DNA of 57,074 bases from Micrococcales bacterium (lineage in GTDB: Bacteria > Actinomycetota > Actinomycetes > S36-B12 > UBA10799), in NCBI GenBank assembly GCA_016719135.1, contig JADKAV010000023.1, forward strand, positions 1 to 57,074. Reading direction: 5' to 3'. The stretch's first letter is position 1. Each line of letters opens with the position of its first letter. The notes under the pieces were generated by a model. That model had not been told where the DNA came from and made no database searches. It saw nothing but the letters and a program-made list of their open reading frames with translations. This document shows positions 18,375-26,817 of this stretch, piece by piece. Both the position numbers and the translations under genes were made by a program.

Positions 18375-19324
18375 TCAGCCCTGCAGTCCGTGGTGGTCCA
18401 GCAGCACGTCGGCCATCTGCCGACCGGCCTCCTTCAGCTCATCTGGACGGATCACGAAGGCGTTGGGTGCTGTGATCAGCACCAGTCCGACACGTTCGGC
18501 CACCGGCGGCAGGAACTGCGCACTGATACTCACGTCGCCTTCGTCCTGCTCCACGACTGTGCTGCTCTCGGCGTAACGGTCCACCGCCCATTGGTACCCG
18601 AGCGGGACCACCAGGTCGACCGTCGTGGGTCTGCGGTGTTCGACCAGCCGAGCGGTGGTTCCGCGGGGCACCTCGAACGAGTCCTGGGTCAGCGCCACAT
18701 CTCTGATTCGGTCGATGATGAACGTGCGCACCTCATCATCGGGCAGCAAGGCGTCCAACTCCCAGCCGCGTGCCGTCTCGACAAGGCGTAGTGGATGGAC
18801 CTTCCGGTCGACCAGTCCAGGCTTCCACGTGCGCGAATACTCGATCTCGACAGCTATCCGCTTGCTGATCGCCTCGGAGAGAACGCGGCCGATCTCGCTG
18901 TCCGGCCGCTGCGGCACACCGGTCAGTATCCGCTGCGCGATGACCTGCACGGCCTCGGCCAGATCGGTGTCGTCCGGACGCATCTCCGACATGCGCGCCG
19001 CTGTCTGGTAGACCTCCAGCCACTTCTGCGGCGTCTGCAGTTCGACCCCCAATTCGGCGCCCGGCCTGTCTGTCACGACCCGCACCATCTCCGCGGATGC
19101 CGGGTCGTCCTCCTTGCCTTCGGCGGACATGAAGATGATCGTGTCCGGGCGCACTCCCAGGGTGTCCGCGGTGTAGAAGTCGAGGATCTCCCGGCGCAGC
19201 AGCGCTCGGGGACGCCGACCTGTTCTGCCAGGTAGTCCATGCGCAGTCCGGCCGGGTGCGCGTGCAGCAGGTTGAGCACAGTCGACAGCCGTACCAGGGA
19301 TTGACTTGCGCGGGTGTGTTTCAT
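18375..19324 (-). pseudogene. WYL-domain regulator, PafC-like, frameshifted
   Basis: The ATG at 19324 starts a winged-helix-like region (LVRLSTVLNLLHAHPAGL, DYLAEQVGVPE). At about 19206 one G seems missing; the sense then continues LLRREILDFYTADTLGV and IIFMSAEGKEDD to the WYL domain (RIAVEIEYSRTWK, VHPLRLVETARGWELDAL) and a C-terminal WCX-like part ending at 18375. Restored length is about 316 residues. WYL pairs of this kind (PafB/PafC) activate DNA-damage genes in mycobacteria, so this may be the PafC partner. Its start overlaps the upstream WYL gene's stop (ATGA). The usual tatA/tatC neighbours are absent; cysK is downstream. Confidence 0.78.
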
Positions 19325-20142
19325 CGTGCCGCCTCGAGCAGGCCGCGGAGTTCGTCGCGTAGTTCCGGCGGTCCGGTCAATCGCACTCGGGAGCCCAATT
19401 CGACCACCCGGGCCAGGAAAACCAGACGGTTGGTGACCGGCACCTGTACCTCGTCGCCGTGCGCCTGCCCTCCGACCAGGCGCATCGTGTCGTGCTGGAA
19501 GCCGGGGCATTCCAGGGTCGCAGTCACGGGCGGGTCCACCTGCCAGGTGATGGGATCCAGACCTGGGCGCTGGACATCGGCGGGAAGCTGCGCCGAGCCG
19601 GGCGGGCCGATCTCCAGATCCATCATCCTGACGACCGCGAAACTCTTGATCTTCTTGGAACTGCGCTCCCATCCGGACACGACCAAGTCGTGCCCGGACC
19701 ATTGCCAGGACTGTGGATCGACCTGGCGCCGCTTGCCGTTGTACTGGAACCACATGACGCATCGTGCTCGTACGGCCTCCCGGACCCGATCGAGGTCCAC
19801 CGGCAGCGGATTGCGGGCGACTTCGACGATGCCGTCCTCGGACGCGGCGGCCAGTGCTGCCTGCAGGGCGGTGCGCTGTTCGACAGTGAACTCGACGCGC
19901 ATCCGCACGTCACCGGGGCGCAGCACGTAGCGGGCGTCCTCGCCGGGATCGGCGAGGTTCTCGATCTCCAAGCCGACGTCGCGTAGATCATCGAGGTCGC
20001 GCATCAGTGCGCGTTTGCCCGCCTCGTCAGATTTGTAGCCGACCCGCTGCAGCAGGTCGCCGCTGAGCACGCCGACGCGCCCGGCGGCAGTCAGTGCCAA
20101 GGCGACATCGAGCAGTCTCTGGTAAGCCTTGATCCTGGTCAT
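19321..20142 (-). CDS. WYL-domain regulator, PafB-like
   Basis: 273 residues. The N-terminal helix-turn-helix (MTRIKAYQRLLDVALALTAA, then LQRVGYKSDEAGKRALMRDL and DDLRDVGLEI) is the DeoR-type wing found in WYL regulators. A middle linker (FTVEQRTALQAALAAASED) leads to the WYL domain (VRARCVMWFQYNGKRRQVDP, DLVVSGWERSSKKIKSFAVV). WYL domains are thought to sense a nucleic-acid or small-molecule ligand. With the next gene it forms a PafB/PafC-like pair. Its start overlaps the stop of the pterin dehydratase gene (ATGA). The frame is intact. Confidence 0.85.
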   Translation of the reverse strand: MTRIKAYQRLLDVALALTAAGRVGVLSGDLLQRVGYKSDEAGKRALMRDLDDLRDVGLEIENLADPGEDARYVLRPGDVRMRVEFTVEQRTALQAALAAASEDGIVEVARNPLPVDLDRVREAVRARCVMWFQYNGKRRQVDPQSWQWSGHDLVVSGWERSSKKIKSFAVVRMMDLEIGPPGSAQLPADVQRPGLDPITWQVDPPVTATLECPGFQHDTMRLVGGQAHGDEVQVPVTNRLVFLARVVELGSRVRLTGPPELRDELRGLLEAAR

Positions 20143-20435
20143 GCGGACAAGGATGCCGCGATGGTCGAGATCCTGTCAGCCAGATCGGTGTCGAGACCGG
20201 TAACGCCACCAGCGGAATGGGTGGACACGGCGAACGTCACGCGCCGCCACCGGATGTCGATGTCGGGGTGGTGGTCCATCTGTTCGGCGGCCTCTGCGAC
20301 GAGCACGACGGCTCGAATCGCGGTAGGGAAGTCGCTGAACTCGATGGTCCGGTTCAACCCCTGCGGGTCGCCGCTCCATCCGGGCAGGTCGGCGAGGCGC
20401 TGCTGAATCTCTTCTGCGCTCAATCGTGTGCTCAC
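20139..20435 (-). CDS. pterin-4a-carbinolamine dehydratase
   Basis: 98 residues from GTG 20435. The core has MDHHPDIDIRWRRVTFAVST, with the HH and following His typical of the active site, and then GGVTGLDTDLADRI, a clear family signature. The enzyme removes water from 4a-hydroxy-tetrahydropterin and in animals also serves as a dimerisation cofactor. In bacteria lacking aromatic hydroxylases it may act in molybdopterin or other pterin handling. It is the first gene of a three-gene operon with two WYL regulators, all joined by 4-base overlaps, an unexpected pairing. Confidence 0.9.
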   Translation of the reverse strand: MSTRLSAEEIQQRLADLPGWSGDPQGLNRTIEFSDFPTAIRAVVLVAEAAEQMDHHPDIDIRWRRVTFAVSTHSAGGVTGLDTDLADRISTIAASLSA

Positions 20436-20528
20436 GATTCGAGAGTGGCCCGTGGACACCGGGGAGGCAAGCCCACCCGCCGCGCTCGCCGAGTCGGCTG
20501 CGGCGCGTGCGCAACCGCGATTCCCCCG

Positions 20529-22106
20529 GTGATCGACCACAATGGCGACGTGGACCCCCTGCGACTGCTGGCTGTGGCTGCCGGCGTCGTGCAGTCGTTG
20601 CGTCCCACCCTGGTGCCGCGCACGACCCGGCATCAGACGATGGTCACGGCGGTATGTGCCGCGACGACGGGCGTGACGACCACGGCGATCCCCGATGTTC
20701 CGTGGCGTGTCGGACGCTGGATCGTGCCGGTGGGGCTGGGATTGGCCGTAGCGCGTGGCGCCGTTCATGTCAGGCAGCAGCGGACGTCGTACCCCGCGTG
20801 GGATCCTCGCCCGCTGAACGCGGTGGTTGCGGTGGCGGCGGGCACTGCCGCGGGGGCTGCGCTGGCCGGTACCCCGGGGCTCGCCGCGCGTACTGCGCGC
20901 TGGGCAGGCTCGGCACTGGCGCACCGCCGGGGTGGTTCCCCGACGGCGTGGTCCGGGCTCCTCGTGCTGGCGGCGGGTACGAGTCTTGCCGGAGTGGCGG
21001 CGGTTGGGGTCAGGGCAGGCTTGTCCGGTCTTCGTGCCGTGGGCGCCGCCGCCGATCCCGCCTTACGGGAGGCGCCCGACGACCCTTACGTCTCAGGGGG
21101 CCCGGCTTCTGCGGTCGCCTACGACACGCTGGCCCGAGACGGCCGTCGGTTCGTGAGTCTGCGGACCCCTGCCGAGCAGATCCAGGCAGTCTGCGGGCCG
21201 TCGGCAGAACCTGTCCGCGTCTACATCGGGCTGTATACCGCGCCCACTGTGGAACAGCGGGTGGACCTCGCGCTGGCCGAACTTGAGCGGCTCGGGGGTT
21301 TGGAACGCAAGACCCTGCTCGTCATGAGTCCCGCGGGATCGGGCTACGCCGAATACGTCGCCGCTGAGTCGGTGGAGTGCTTCACCGGCGGCGACTGCGC
21401 CAGCGTGGTGGTGCAGTACGGGGTGCTGCCGTCGGTGCTGTCGCTCCGGCGGGTCGAGCTCGGTGCGCTCACCGTGCGAACACTGCTCGACCGCTTGGCC
21501 GAACGACTGCGGGAAATGCCCGAGCCGCCGAGGGTCCTGATGTATGGGGAGAGCCTCGGCGCACGGGTCGCACAGGAAGCCCTGCAGATCAGCCCCAGTC
21601 TGGTCAGCGCGGAAGGCCGCGTGGACGGCCTGGATGCAGTGGTTTCCGTGGGAACCCCGGGTGGCCGGTCGCTGCGTAACCAGATGCTGCGGACACCGGG
21701 TGTCGTCCACCTGGACTGCTGGCAGCAGTTGAGCGGGGACGAGCAGGATCAGCTGTGGTTTCTCGACCACGACGCGGACCCCGTGACCCGTTGGGACGCA
21801 GCGCTGGCGTGGCGGCGTCCCGCGTGGTTGCGCGGCGATCGGGGCCGTAACGTCCCCGAGGCCATGAACTGGGTCCCGGTCCTGACCTGGTGGCAGGTGA
21901 TCTTCGACTTGGTGTTCGCCGCGCAGCAGCAATTGGGACAATTCCGTTCGCGGGGCCATGACTACCGGGCCGATCTGCCGCCGGTGCTGGGACAGGTTCT
22001 GCGCGCCAAGGGTGATGTGCGCAGGATCGTGGAACTGCTGGAGAGCCGTGAGGTGCGCCGCGATGCGCTGCTGGCCGAAGCGGTGATCCCGACCCTGCCC
22101 GAATGA
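20529..22106 (+). CDS. membrane-anchored alpha/beta-hydrolase (Abhydrolase_9 type)
   Basis: About 525 residues. The N-terminal third has several weakly hydrophobic helices (LNAVVAVAAGTAAGAALAG, TAWSGLLVLAAGTSLAGVAAV). The C-terminal half is a hydrolase with RVYIGLYTAPTVEQRVDLAL and VLMYGESLGARVAQEAL, where GESLG holds the likely nucleophilic Ser, and DHDADPVTRWD, the likely acid region. This matches the two-part Abhydrolase_9 family common in actinobacteria, whose natural substrate is unknown. The start is uncertain: GTG 20529 is used, GTG 20550 is equally possible. It diverges from the pterin dehydratase operon, with a promoter region of about 94 bases between. Confidence 0.8.
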   Translation: MIDHNGDVDPLRLLAVAAGVVQSLRPTLVPRTTRHQTMVTAVCAATTGVTTTAIPDVPWRVGRWIVPVGLGLAVARGAVHVRQQRTSYPAWDPRPLNAVVAVAAGTAAGAALAGTPGLAARTARWAGSALAHRRGGSPTAWSGLLVLAAGTSLAGVAAVGVRAGLSGLRAVGAAADPALREAPDDPYVSGGPASAVAYDTLARDGRRFVSLRTPAEQIQAVCGPSAEPVRVYIGLYTAPTVEQRVDLALAELERLGGLERKTLLVMSPAGSGYAEYVAAESVECFTGGDCASVVVQYGVLPSVLSLRRVELGALTVRTLLDRLAERLREMPEPPRVLMYGESLGARVAQEALQISPSLVSAEGRVDGLDAVVSVGTPGGRSLRNQMLRTPGVVHLDCWQQLSGDEQDQLWFLDHDADPVTRWDAALAWRRPAWLRGDRGRNVPEAMNWVPVLTWWQVIFDLVFAAQQQLGQFRSRGHDYRADLPPVLGQVLRAKGDVRRIVELLESREVRRDALLAEAVIPTLPE

Positions 22107-22140
22107 GGATCGCGTTCGGGCCTGTTAGGCGGCTCGAACC

Positions 22141-22450
22141 GTGACCGGATGTGACCGAGGTCTTCGCGGGCGGCCGGGGCGGTGGGACTTTGGACGTGGC
22201 GCGTCGGTGGGTGACCAGATGTGACCGAAGTCCCCCACGAGCGACCCGGTCAGTGGAACTTTGGACGTAGCGCGCCTTTGGGTGACCGTATGTGTCCAAA
22301 GTCCCCACGGGCGGCCCGGTCAGTGGAACTTTGGACGTAGCGCGCCTTGTTGGGTGGGGGGGGGGGGGGCCCGGGGGGGCGGGCGGGGGCGCTACCGGGC
22401 GGGGGGGGGGGCGGGGTGACCAGATCCGACCAAAGTCCCCCACGAGCGGC
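22141..22450. repeat. Repeat A: 70-bp tandem units with inverted ACTTTGGAC motif, interrupted by poly-G
   Basis: Fills the 394 bases between two convergent genes. Units begin GTGACC at 22141, 22211, 22282 and 22416, a step of 70-71 bases and then 134. Each has a GAAGTC or AAAGTC box and a TTTGGAC box in opposite orientation. The third is perfect: GTCCAAAGT at 22294-22302 pairs with ACTTTGGAC at 22328-22336 across a 25-base loop. From about 22354 to 22413 the sequence is almost all G with a few C, replacing a unit's worth of repeat. No gene is seen here. The repeat could act as a bidirectional terminator or as REP-like DNA. Confidence 0.7.
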
Positions 22451-22500
22451 CCGACCAGCAGGACTGCAGACGCAGCGTCAGAAGGCAGCGACTGCCCGGG

Positions 22501-22884
22501 TCAACCGCTGCGGGGCTCGGGTTCGATGATCCCGAAGAGGTTGCCGTCGGGGTCCTTCACGTAGGCCAGGACTCCTACCCCGGGCATCGCGGTCACGGGC
22601 ATGGCTTCGGTCCCACCGGCCGAAATGGCTCGATCGAAGTACTCCTGACAGTCGCCCACGCCGATCACCGCGACGTACGCGTTCACGCCGTCACCCGGCT
22701 TCGGGGCCGGGCTGTTGCGGGGGAGCAGACCGCCATTGACCCCCGTCGGTTCGTCGCCAGTGTTGATCACCCAGTAGTCGACATCACCGAATTTCTCGAA
22801 GGTCCAGCCGAAAACGTCCTCGTAGAAGGTGCGCACCGCACCCACATCGCTTGCCTGGATCTCGAAATGGACTGGTCGCGGCAT
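22501..22884 (-). CDS. VOC (glyoxalase-fold) family protein
   Basis: 127 residues from ATG 22884. PRPVHFEIQASDVGAVRTFY opens the first beta-alpha-beta-beta-beta unit (FYEDVFGWTFEKFG). The second unit ends VGVLAYVKDPDGNLFGIIEP, the classic KDPDGN-F-x-I-x-E tail of vicinal oxygen chelate proteins; that Glu and the early His are usual metal ligands. Role could be in lyase, dioxygenase or resistance chemistry; the substrate cannot be read. A longer frame begins upstream at 22914 but MPRPVHFEI is the usual family start. Stands alone. Confidence 0.82.
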   Translation of the reverse strand: MPRPVHFEIQASDVGAVRTFYEDVFGWTFEKFGDVDYWVINTGDEPTGVNGGLLPRNSPAPKPGDGVNAYVAVIGVGDCQEYFDRAISAGGTEAMPVTAMPGVGVLAYVKDPDGNLFGIIEPEPRSG

Positions 22885-22950
22885 GGGGCCAGAGTAACCA
22901 TTCGACAGGCGCAAAAACAGCCCCGGCCACTGGGGGCAGAGGCGGTCGAT

Positions 22951-24234
22951 TCACGCCCCGGGTTGTGTGATCGGTAGCCCCTCATCGTCGATCGAACGAT
23001 AGACCGGGTGGTCTGTGAGGTCCCGCCAGATCGGCACGATGCCTACGATCGTGATGGCCGCGGTGGCCATGCTCAGCGGCAGCAGGATCAGATTCAGGGA
23101 CAACGCGAGCCCGAGTTGCGAGAAGGGATCCGCGCTGGTCGACGAGCCGAGGAAGAGCAGACTCACCGGGATGCTGATGACGGTGAGCACGACGTTGATG
23201 ATCACCGAAGCCGCCAGCGACCAGAGCAGGTAGCGGCCCAGCACTGCCCAATACTTGCCCTCGGTCGCCCGCCACGACCAGCGCAGAGCGCCACCGGCGA
23301 CCACGACCTGCGCCAGAGTCGGGATCAGGCGCCCGGTCAGCCAGACCGACAGCACGATCGACCCGATGAAGGCCAGCAGGCCCAGTGCGACCGCGAGGGC
23401 CGGGGACAGCTGTGCGGCCAGGGCGATTGCTCCCACGACCAGGACCAGGGCGACTCCGGCCAAAACGGTGATGAGTACGTAGTAGCCGAACAGTCGCAGA
23501 CCTGCGGTGAAACCGGACCTCCAGGCGGGGCCCCACGACACGGGGTTCGACGTGGTCGCGTCCATCGCCAAACGGTTGACGGCCCCGATCTGCACCGTGC
23601 TCGCGAGCAAGAGCAAGACGGACAGGATCACGCCGATCAGGACCCATCCGGCGACCGGCAGACGGCTGAAGGCCTGCCCGAAATCGGCCTGCAACTGGTC
23701 GATCTGCGCCTGACTGAGATTGCCGTCAGGTGTGCTGTCCAGCGTAGTGCCGAGGAAGTCAAGGCCCCTGCGGAAGGCCGGCAGATCCACCAACGCCACC
23801 CCCAGGATGGCCATGAGTGCGGTCATCGCTGTCCAGATGATCACCGAGATCGCAAGGATCGGCCACCATGCGCGCCGGACGATCCGTCCGATGTCGGAGA
23901 ACATCGAGCCCAATGGCCGCATGCCGCTGCCGGTCAACGGGTTACTCGGCGGCGGTGAGTAGGGCGCGTAGCCCCCCAGGGGTGCGGTCGCGGCGGGTGC
24001 GCCCGCCCCTGCGTCCCACGCGCTGGCCGGGGGCTGAACGGGTTGGGCAACGGTGGGATCGGGCGCCAAGGGCTGCTCGACCATGCCGGTGGCCGGTGGC
24101 TGCACAGCGGCGTCAGTCACAGCGGGCGGTCCGGTGCGGGTGTACTCGCTCCACCCGATCCCGCTCCACCAGCGAAGACCTCCTGTGCCGTCGGGATTCG
24201 GGTACCAGCCAGCCGGAGGCAGATCGTTGCTCAT
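22951..24234 (-). CDS. DUF2510 membrane protein
   Basis: 427 residues. The first 35 (PAGWYPNPDGTGGLRWWSG, then WSEYT) form a DUF2510 domain, the short WYPDP-type module that actinobacteria place before membrane proteins. A Pro/Ala-rich linker runs to about residue 100. It is followed by about six helices (PILAISVIIWTAMTALMAILG, GWVLIGVILSVLLLLASTV, VLITVLAGVALVLVVGAIALA, VALGLLAFIGSIVLSVWL, YLLWSLAASVIINVVLTVI, ATAAITIVGIVPIW). No catalytic motif is visible; the function is unknown. The start ATG 24234 is supported because the DUF2510 domain starts directly after it. Lies 66 bases before the VOC gene on the same strand. Confidence 0.82.
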   Translation of the reverse strand: MSNDLPPAGWYPNPDGTGGLRWWSGIGWSEYTRTGPPAVTDAAVQPPATGMVEQPLAPDPTVAQPVQPPASAWDAGAGAPAATAPLGGYAPYSPPPSNPLTGSGMRPLGSMFSDIGRIVRRAWWPILAISVIIWTAMTALMAILGVALVDLPAFRRGLDFLGTTLDSTPDGNLSQAQIDQLQADFGQAFSRLPVAGWVLIGVILSVLLLLASTVQIGAVNRLAMDATTSNPVSWGPAWRSGFTAGLRLFGYYVLITVLAGVALVLVVGAIALAAQLSPALAVALGLLAFIGSIVLSVWLTGRLIPTLAQVVVAGGALRWSWRATEGKYWAVLGRYLLWSLAASVIINVVLTVISIPVSLLFLGSSTSADPFSQLGLALSLNLILLPLSMATAAITIVGIVPIWRDLTDHPVYRSIDDEGLPITQPGA

Positions 24235-24418
24235 GACGCAAGGCTAGACAGTTGGCGCGAGCCCGGTGCCGCGGCACGCCCGTGTGCGGGCAGCGAGAGG
24301 AGCTTCTAGGCCCCGGTCCAGGATGGCGCCGCAATTCGGGGGGCATGTTGATCGCCGTTTTGGGCGCGCGCAGGCAGCTGCGGTCATCACGTGGCGGAGG
24401 TCGCCACCGCCGAAACTG

Positions 24419-26263
24419 TCAGCCCCGGGCCTTGCGCCGTGCCGTCGCGCGTCCGCGCAGAGCCGCGTTCAACTCGACCTTTCGCAATCGCACCATGTGC
24501 GGAGTGACCTCGACGCATTCGTCTTCCCGGCAAAACTCCAATGCCTGCTCCAGCGACAACTGCCGCGCGGGGATCAGCCGTTCGAGCTCCTCACCGGTCG
24601 AGGACCGCACGTTGGTGAGCTTCTTCTCCTTCGTCGGGTTGACGTCCATGTCGTCGGCGCGGGCGTTCTCCCCCACGATCATGCCTTCGTACACCTCGGC
24701 GCCGGGTTCGACGAACAGGGTCCCGCGTTCCTGCAGGTTGAAGCATGCGTAGCTGGTGACCACACCGCGGCGGTCGGCGACCAGCGAGCCGCTCGGGCGG
24801 GTGCGCAAGTCACCGTGCCACGGCTCGTACCCGCCGAAGACGTGGTGCATCAGGCCGGTCCCGCGCGTCTCGGTGAGGAACTCGGTGCGGAAGCCGATGA
24901 GTGCTCGGGCGGGCACCCGGTACTCCATGCGCACCCATCCGGTCCCGTGGTTGGTCATGTCCTCCATGCGCCCGCGACGTAGCCCCATCAACTGCGAGAT
25001 GACCCCGACGTAGTCCTCCGGGATGTCGATGGTGACGTTCTCCATCGGTTCGTGCAGCGTGCCGTCGATCTCCTTGGTGACGACCAGGGGCTTGCCGACG
25101 GTCAACTCGAAACCCTCGCGCCGCATCATCTCCACGAGCACGGCCAACTGCAGCTCGCCGCGACCCTGCACCTCCCATGCGTCGGGGCGGTCGGTGTCCG
25201 CGACCCGAAGTGAGACGTTGCCGATCAACTCGGAGTCCAGCCGGTTCTTGATCAGTCGGGCGGTCATCTTGCTGCCCTGCCCGCCGGCCAGGGGCGACGT
25301 GTTGGTGCCGATGGTCACCGAAATGCTCGGCTCGTCCACCGTGATCACCGGCAGGGGCCGGGGGTCGTTCGGATCGGCCAGGGTCTCACCGATCGTGATC
25401 TCCGGAATCCCGGCCACCGCGATGATGTCGCCGGGCCCGGCTTGGTCGACGGGCTTGCGCTCCAAGGCGTCGGTCATGAGCAGGTCGCTGACCTTCGCGC
25501 TGGTCTGTGTCCCGTCGGCGCGGCACCACGTGACCTGTTGGCCCTTGCGGATGGTTCCGGCGTGGATGCGGCACACCGCCAAGCGGCCCAAGTAGGCAGA
25601 CGCATCCAGATTCGTGACGTGCGCCTGCAGAGGGGCGTCCTCGTCGTAGCTGGGAGCCGGGACGGTGGAGACCAGCGTCTCGAAGAGCGGTTCGAGGTCC
25701 GGTGAGTCGGGCATCGACGCGTTCTGTGGCCGCTCGAGGCTCGCCCGACCGGCACGGGCGCTCGCGTAGACGACCGGGAAGTCAATCTGGTCCTCTGTGG
25801 CGTCGAGGTCGAAGAACAATTCATAGACCTCGTCGACCACCTCGGCGATCCGGGCATCGGACCGGTCGACCTTGTTCACCACTAGAACCACCGGCAATTG
25901 TTTGGCCAGCGCCTTTCGCAGCACGAACCGGGTCTGGGGGAGCGGCCCTTCCGACGCGTCGACCAGCAGCAGTACGCCGTCGACCATCTCGAGTCCGCGT
26001 TCCACCTCACCGCCGAAGTCGGCGTGGCCGGGGGTGTCGATGATGTTGATCGTCACGCCGCCGTGCAGCACCGCTGTCTGCTTCGCGAGGATCGTGATGC
26101 CCTTCTCGCGTTCGAGGTCCATGGAGTCCATGACCCGGTCGGCGACGTCGGCGTTCTCTCGGAAGGCGCCCGACTGCCACAACATGGCATCGACCAGGGT
26201 CGTCTTGCCGTGATCGACGTGGGCGATGATTGCTACGTTCCGCAGGTCGCTGCGCAGGGCCAT
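24419..26263 (-). CDS. typA: translational GTPase TypA/BipA
   Basis: 614 residues, complete. Ribosome-binding GTPase of the EF-G type involved in stress and 50S assembly. G1 AHVDHGKTT lies near residue 15. Switch II is DTPGHADFGGEVERG, and NKVD is the guanine motif near 130. Domain II has GDIIAVAGIPEITIGETL, and the C-terminal TypA-specific domain includes GYEPWHGDLRTRPSGSLVAD and ends with a basic tail. The final segment EFCREDECVEVTPHMVRLRK is the BipA hallmark that separates it from EF-G and LepA. Start ATG 26263 (MALRSDLRNVAIIAHVDHGK) fits the family. Divergent from a small exported protein gene. Confidence 0.97.
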   Translation of the reverse strand: MALRSDLRNVAIIAHVDHGKTTLVDAMLWQSGAFRENADVADRVMDSMDLEREKGITILAKQTAVLHGGVTINIIDTPGHADFGGEVERGLEMVDGVLLLVDASEGPLPQTRFVLRKALAKQLPVVLVVNKVDRSDARIAEVVDEVYELFFDLDATEDQIDFPVVYASARAGRASLERPQNASMPDSPDLEPLFETLVSTVPAPSYDEDAPLQAHVTNLDASAYLGRLAVCRIHAGTIRKGQQVTWCRADGTQTSAKVSDLLMTDALERKPVDQAGPGDIIAVAGIPEITIGETLADPNDPRPLPVITVDEPSISVTIGTNTSPLAGGQGSKMTARLIKNRLDSELIGNVSLRVADTDRPDAWEVQGRGELQLAVLVEMMRREGFELTVGKPLVVTKEIDGTLHEPMENVTIDIPEDYVGVISQLMGLRRGRMEDMTNHGTGWVRMEYRVPARALIGFRTEFLTETRGTGLMHHVFGGYEPWHGDLRTRPSGSLVADRRGVVTSYACFNLQERGTLFVEPGAEVYEGMIVGENARADDMDVNPTKEKKLTNVRSSTGEELERLIPARQLSLEQALEFCREDECVEVTPHMVRLRKVELNAALRGRATARRKARG

Positions 26264-26364
26264 GTGACGTGTCCTTGGGATCGGGGATTACCTGATTGTC
26301 GCAGGTGGGCCGCTCCGGCCCGGCGACGCGCTCGTATCAGAGCCCCGAGGCGTACCGTGGAGGT

Positions 26365-26796
26365 ATGCATCACAAAGGTATGGGCGCAGCAGCACTGACG
26401 ACGATTCTGACCATCGGGTCGGTGGGGGTGGTGGCGCCGACGGCCAGCGCCGCGCCGACTCGGGACCTGTACATGGTGAAGAACCTGCAGTCGGTCAACG
26501 GGCTGTACTACGGCGACTTCGCGGCGCTGCGCAAGAAGGGCCGCAAGGTGGTGGGCGCGATCGGCGCGTTCTACAGCGAGTACTTCTGCATCAAGGGCAA
26601 GGTGTCGAAGGGCAAACTGCGCGCCACTCAGTACGACGAGTTCAACCAGCCAGCGGGCAAGTACACGGTCCGGTGGAAGGGCTCGGGTTCCAAGCAGCGG
26701 ATCAAGGGCACGACGTCGGTGAGCAAGGCGCAGATGAAGATGTACGGCGGCAGCAACCCGGTACGCATGATCAAGGCCTGCGTCCGCGCGACCTAG
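26365..26796 (+). CDS. small exported basic protein of unknown function
   Basis: 143 residues. The N-terminus MHHKGMGAAALTTILTIGSV with GVVAPTASA is a Sec signal peptide, with cleavage likely after ASA. The mature part is rich in Lys and Gly (RKKGRKVVGAIGAFYSEYFC, SKGKLRATQYDEFN, YTVRWKGSGSKQRIKG) and has two Cys, one mid-chain and one near the C-terminus, which may form a disulfide. A GGAGG site sits only one base from ATG 26365; ATG 26380, 16 bases from it, is the alternative start. No known family. It lies between divergent typA and the convergent GGDEF-EAL gene. Confidence 0.7.
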   Translation: MHHKGMGAAALTTILTIGSVGVVAPTASAAPTRDLYMVKNLQSVNGLYYGDFAALRKKGRKVVGAIGAFYSEYFCIKGKVSKGKLRATQYDEFNQPAGKYTVRWKGSGSKQRIKGTTSVSKAQMKMYGGSNPVRMIKACVRAT

Positions 26797-26817
26797 TAGG
26801 CCGCAGCCGCGGCCCTG

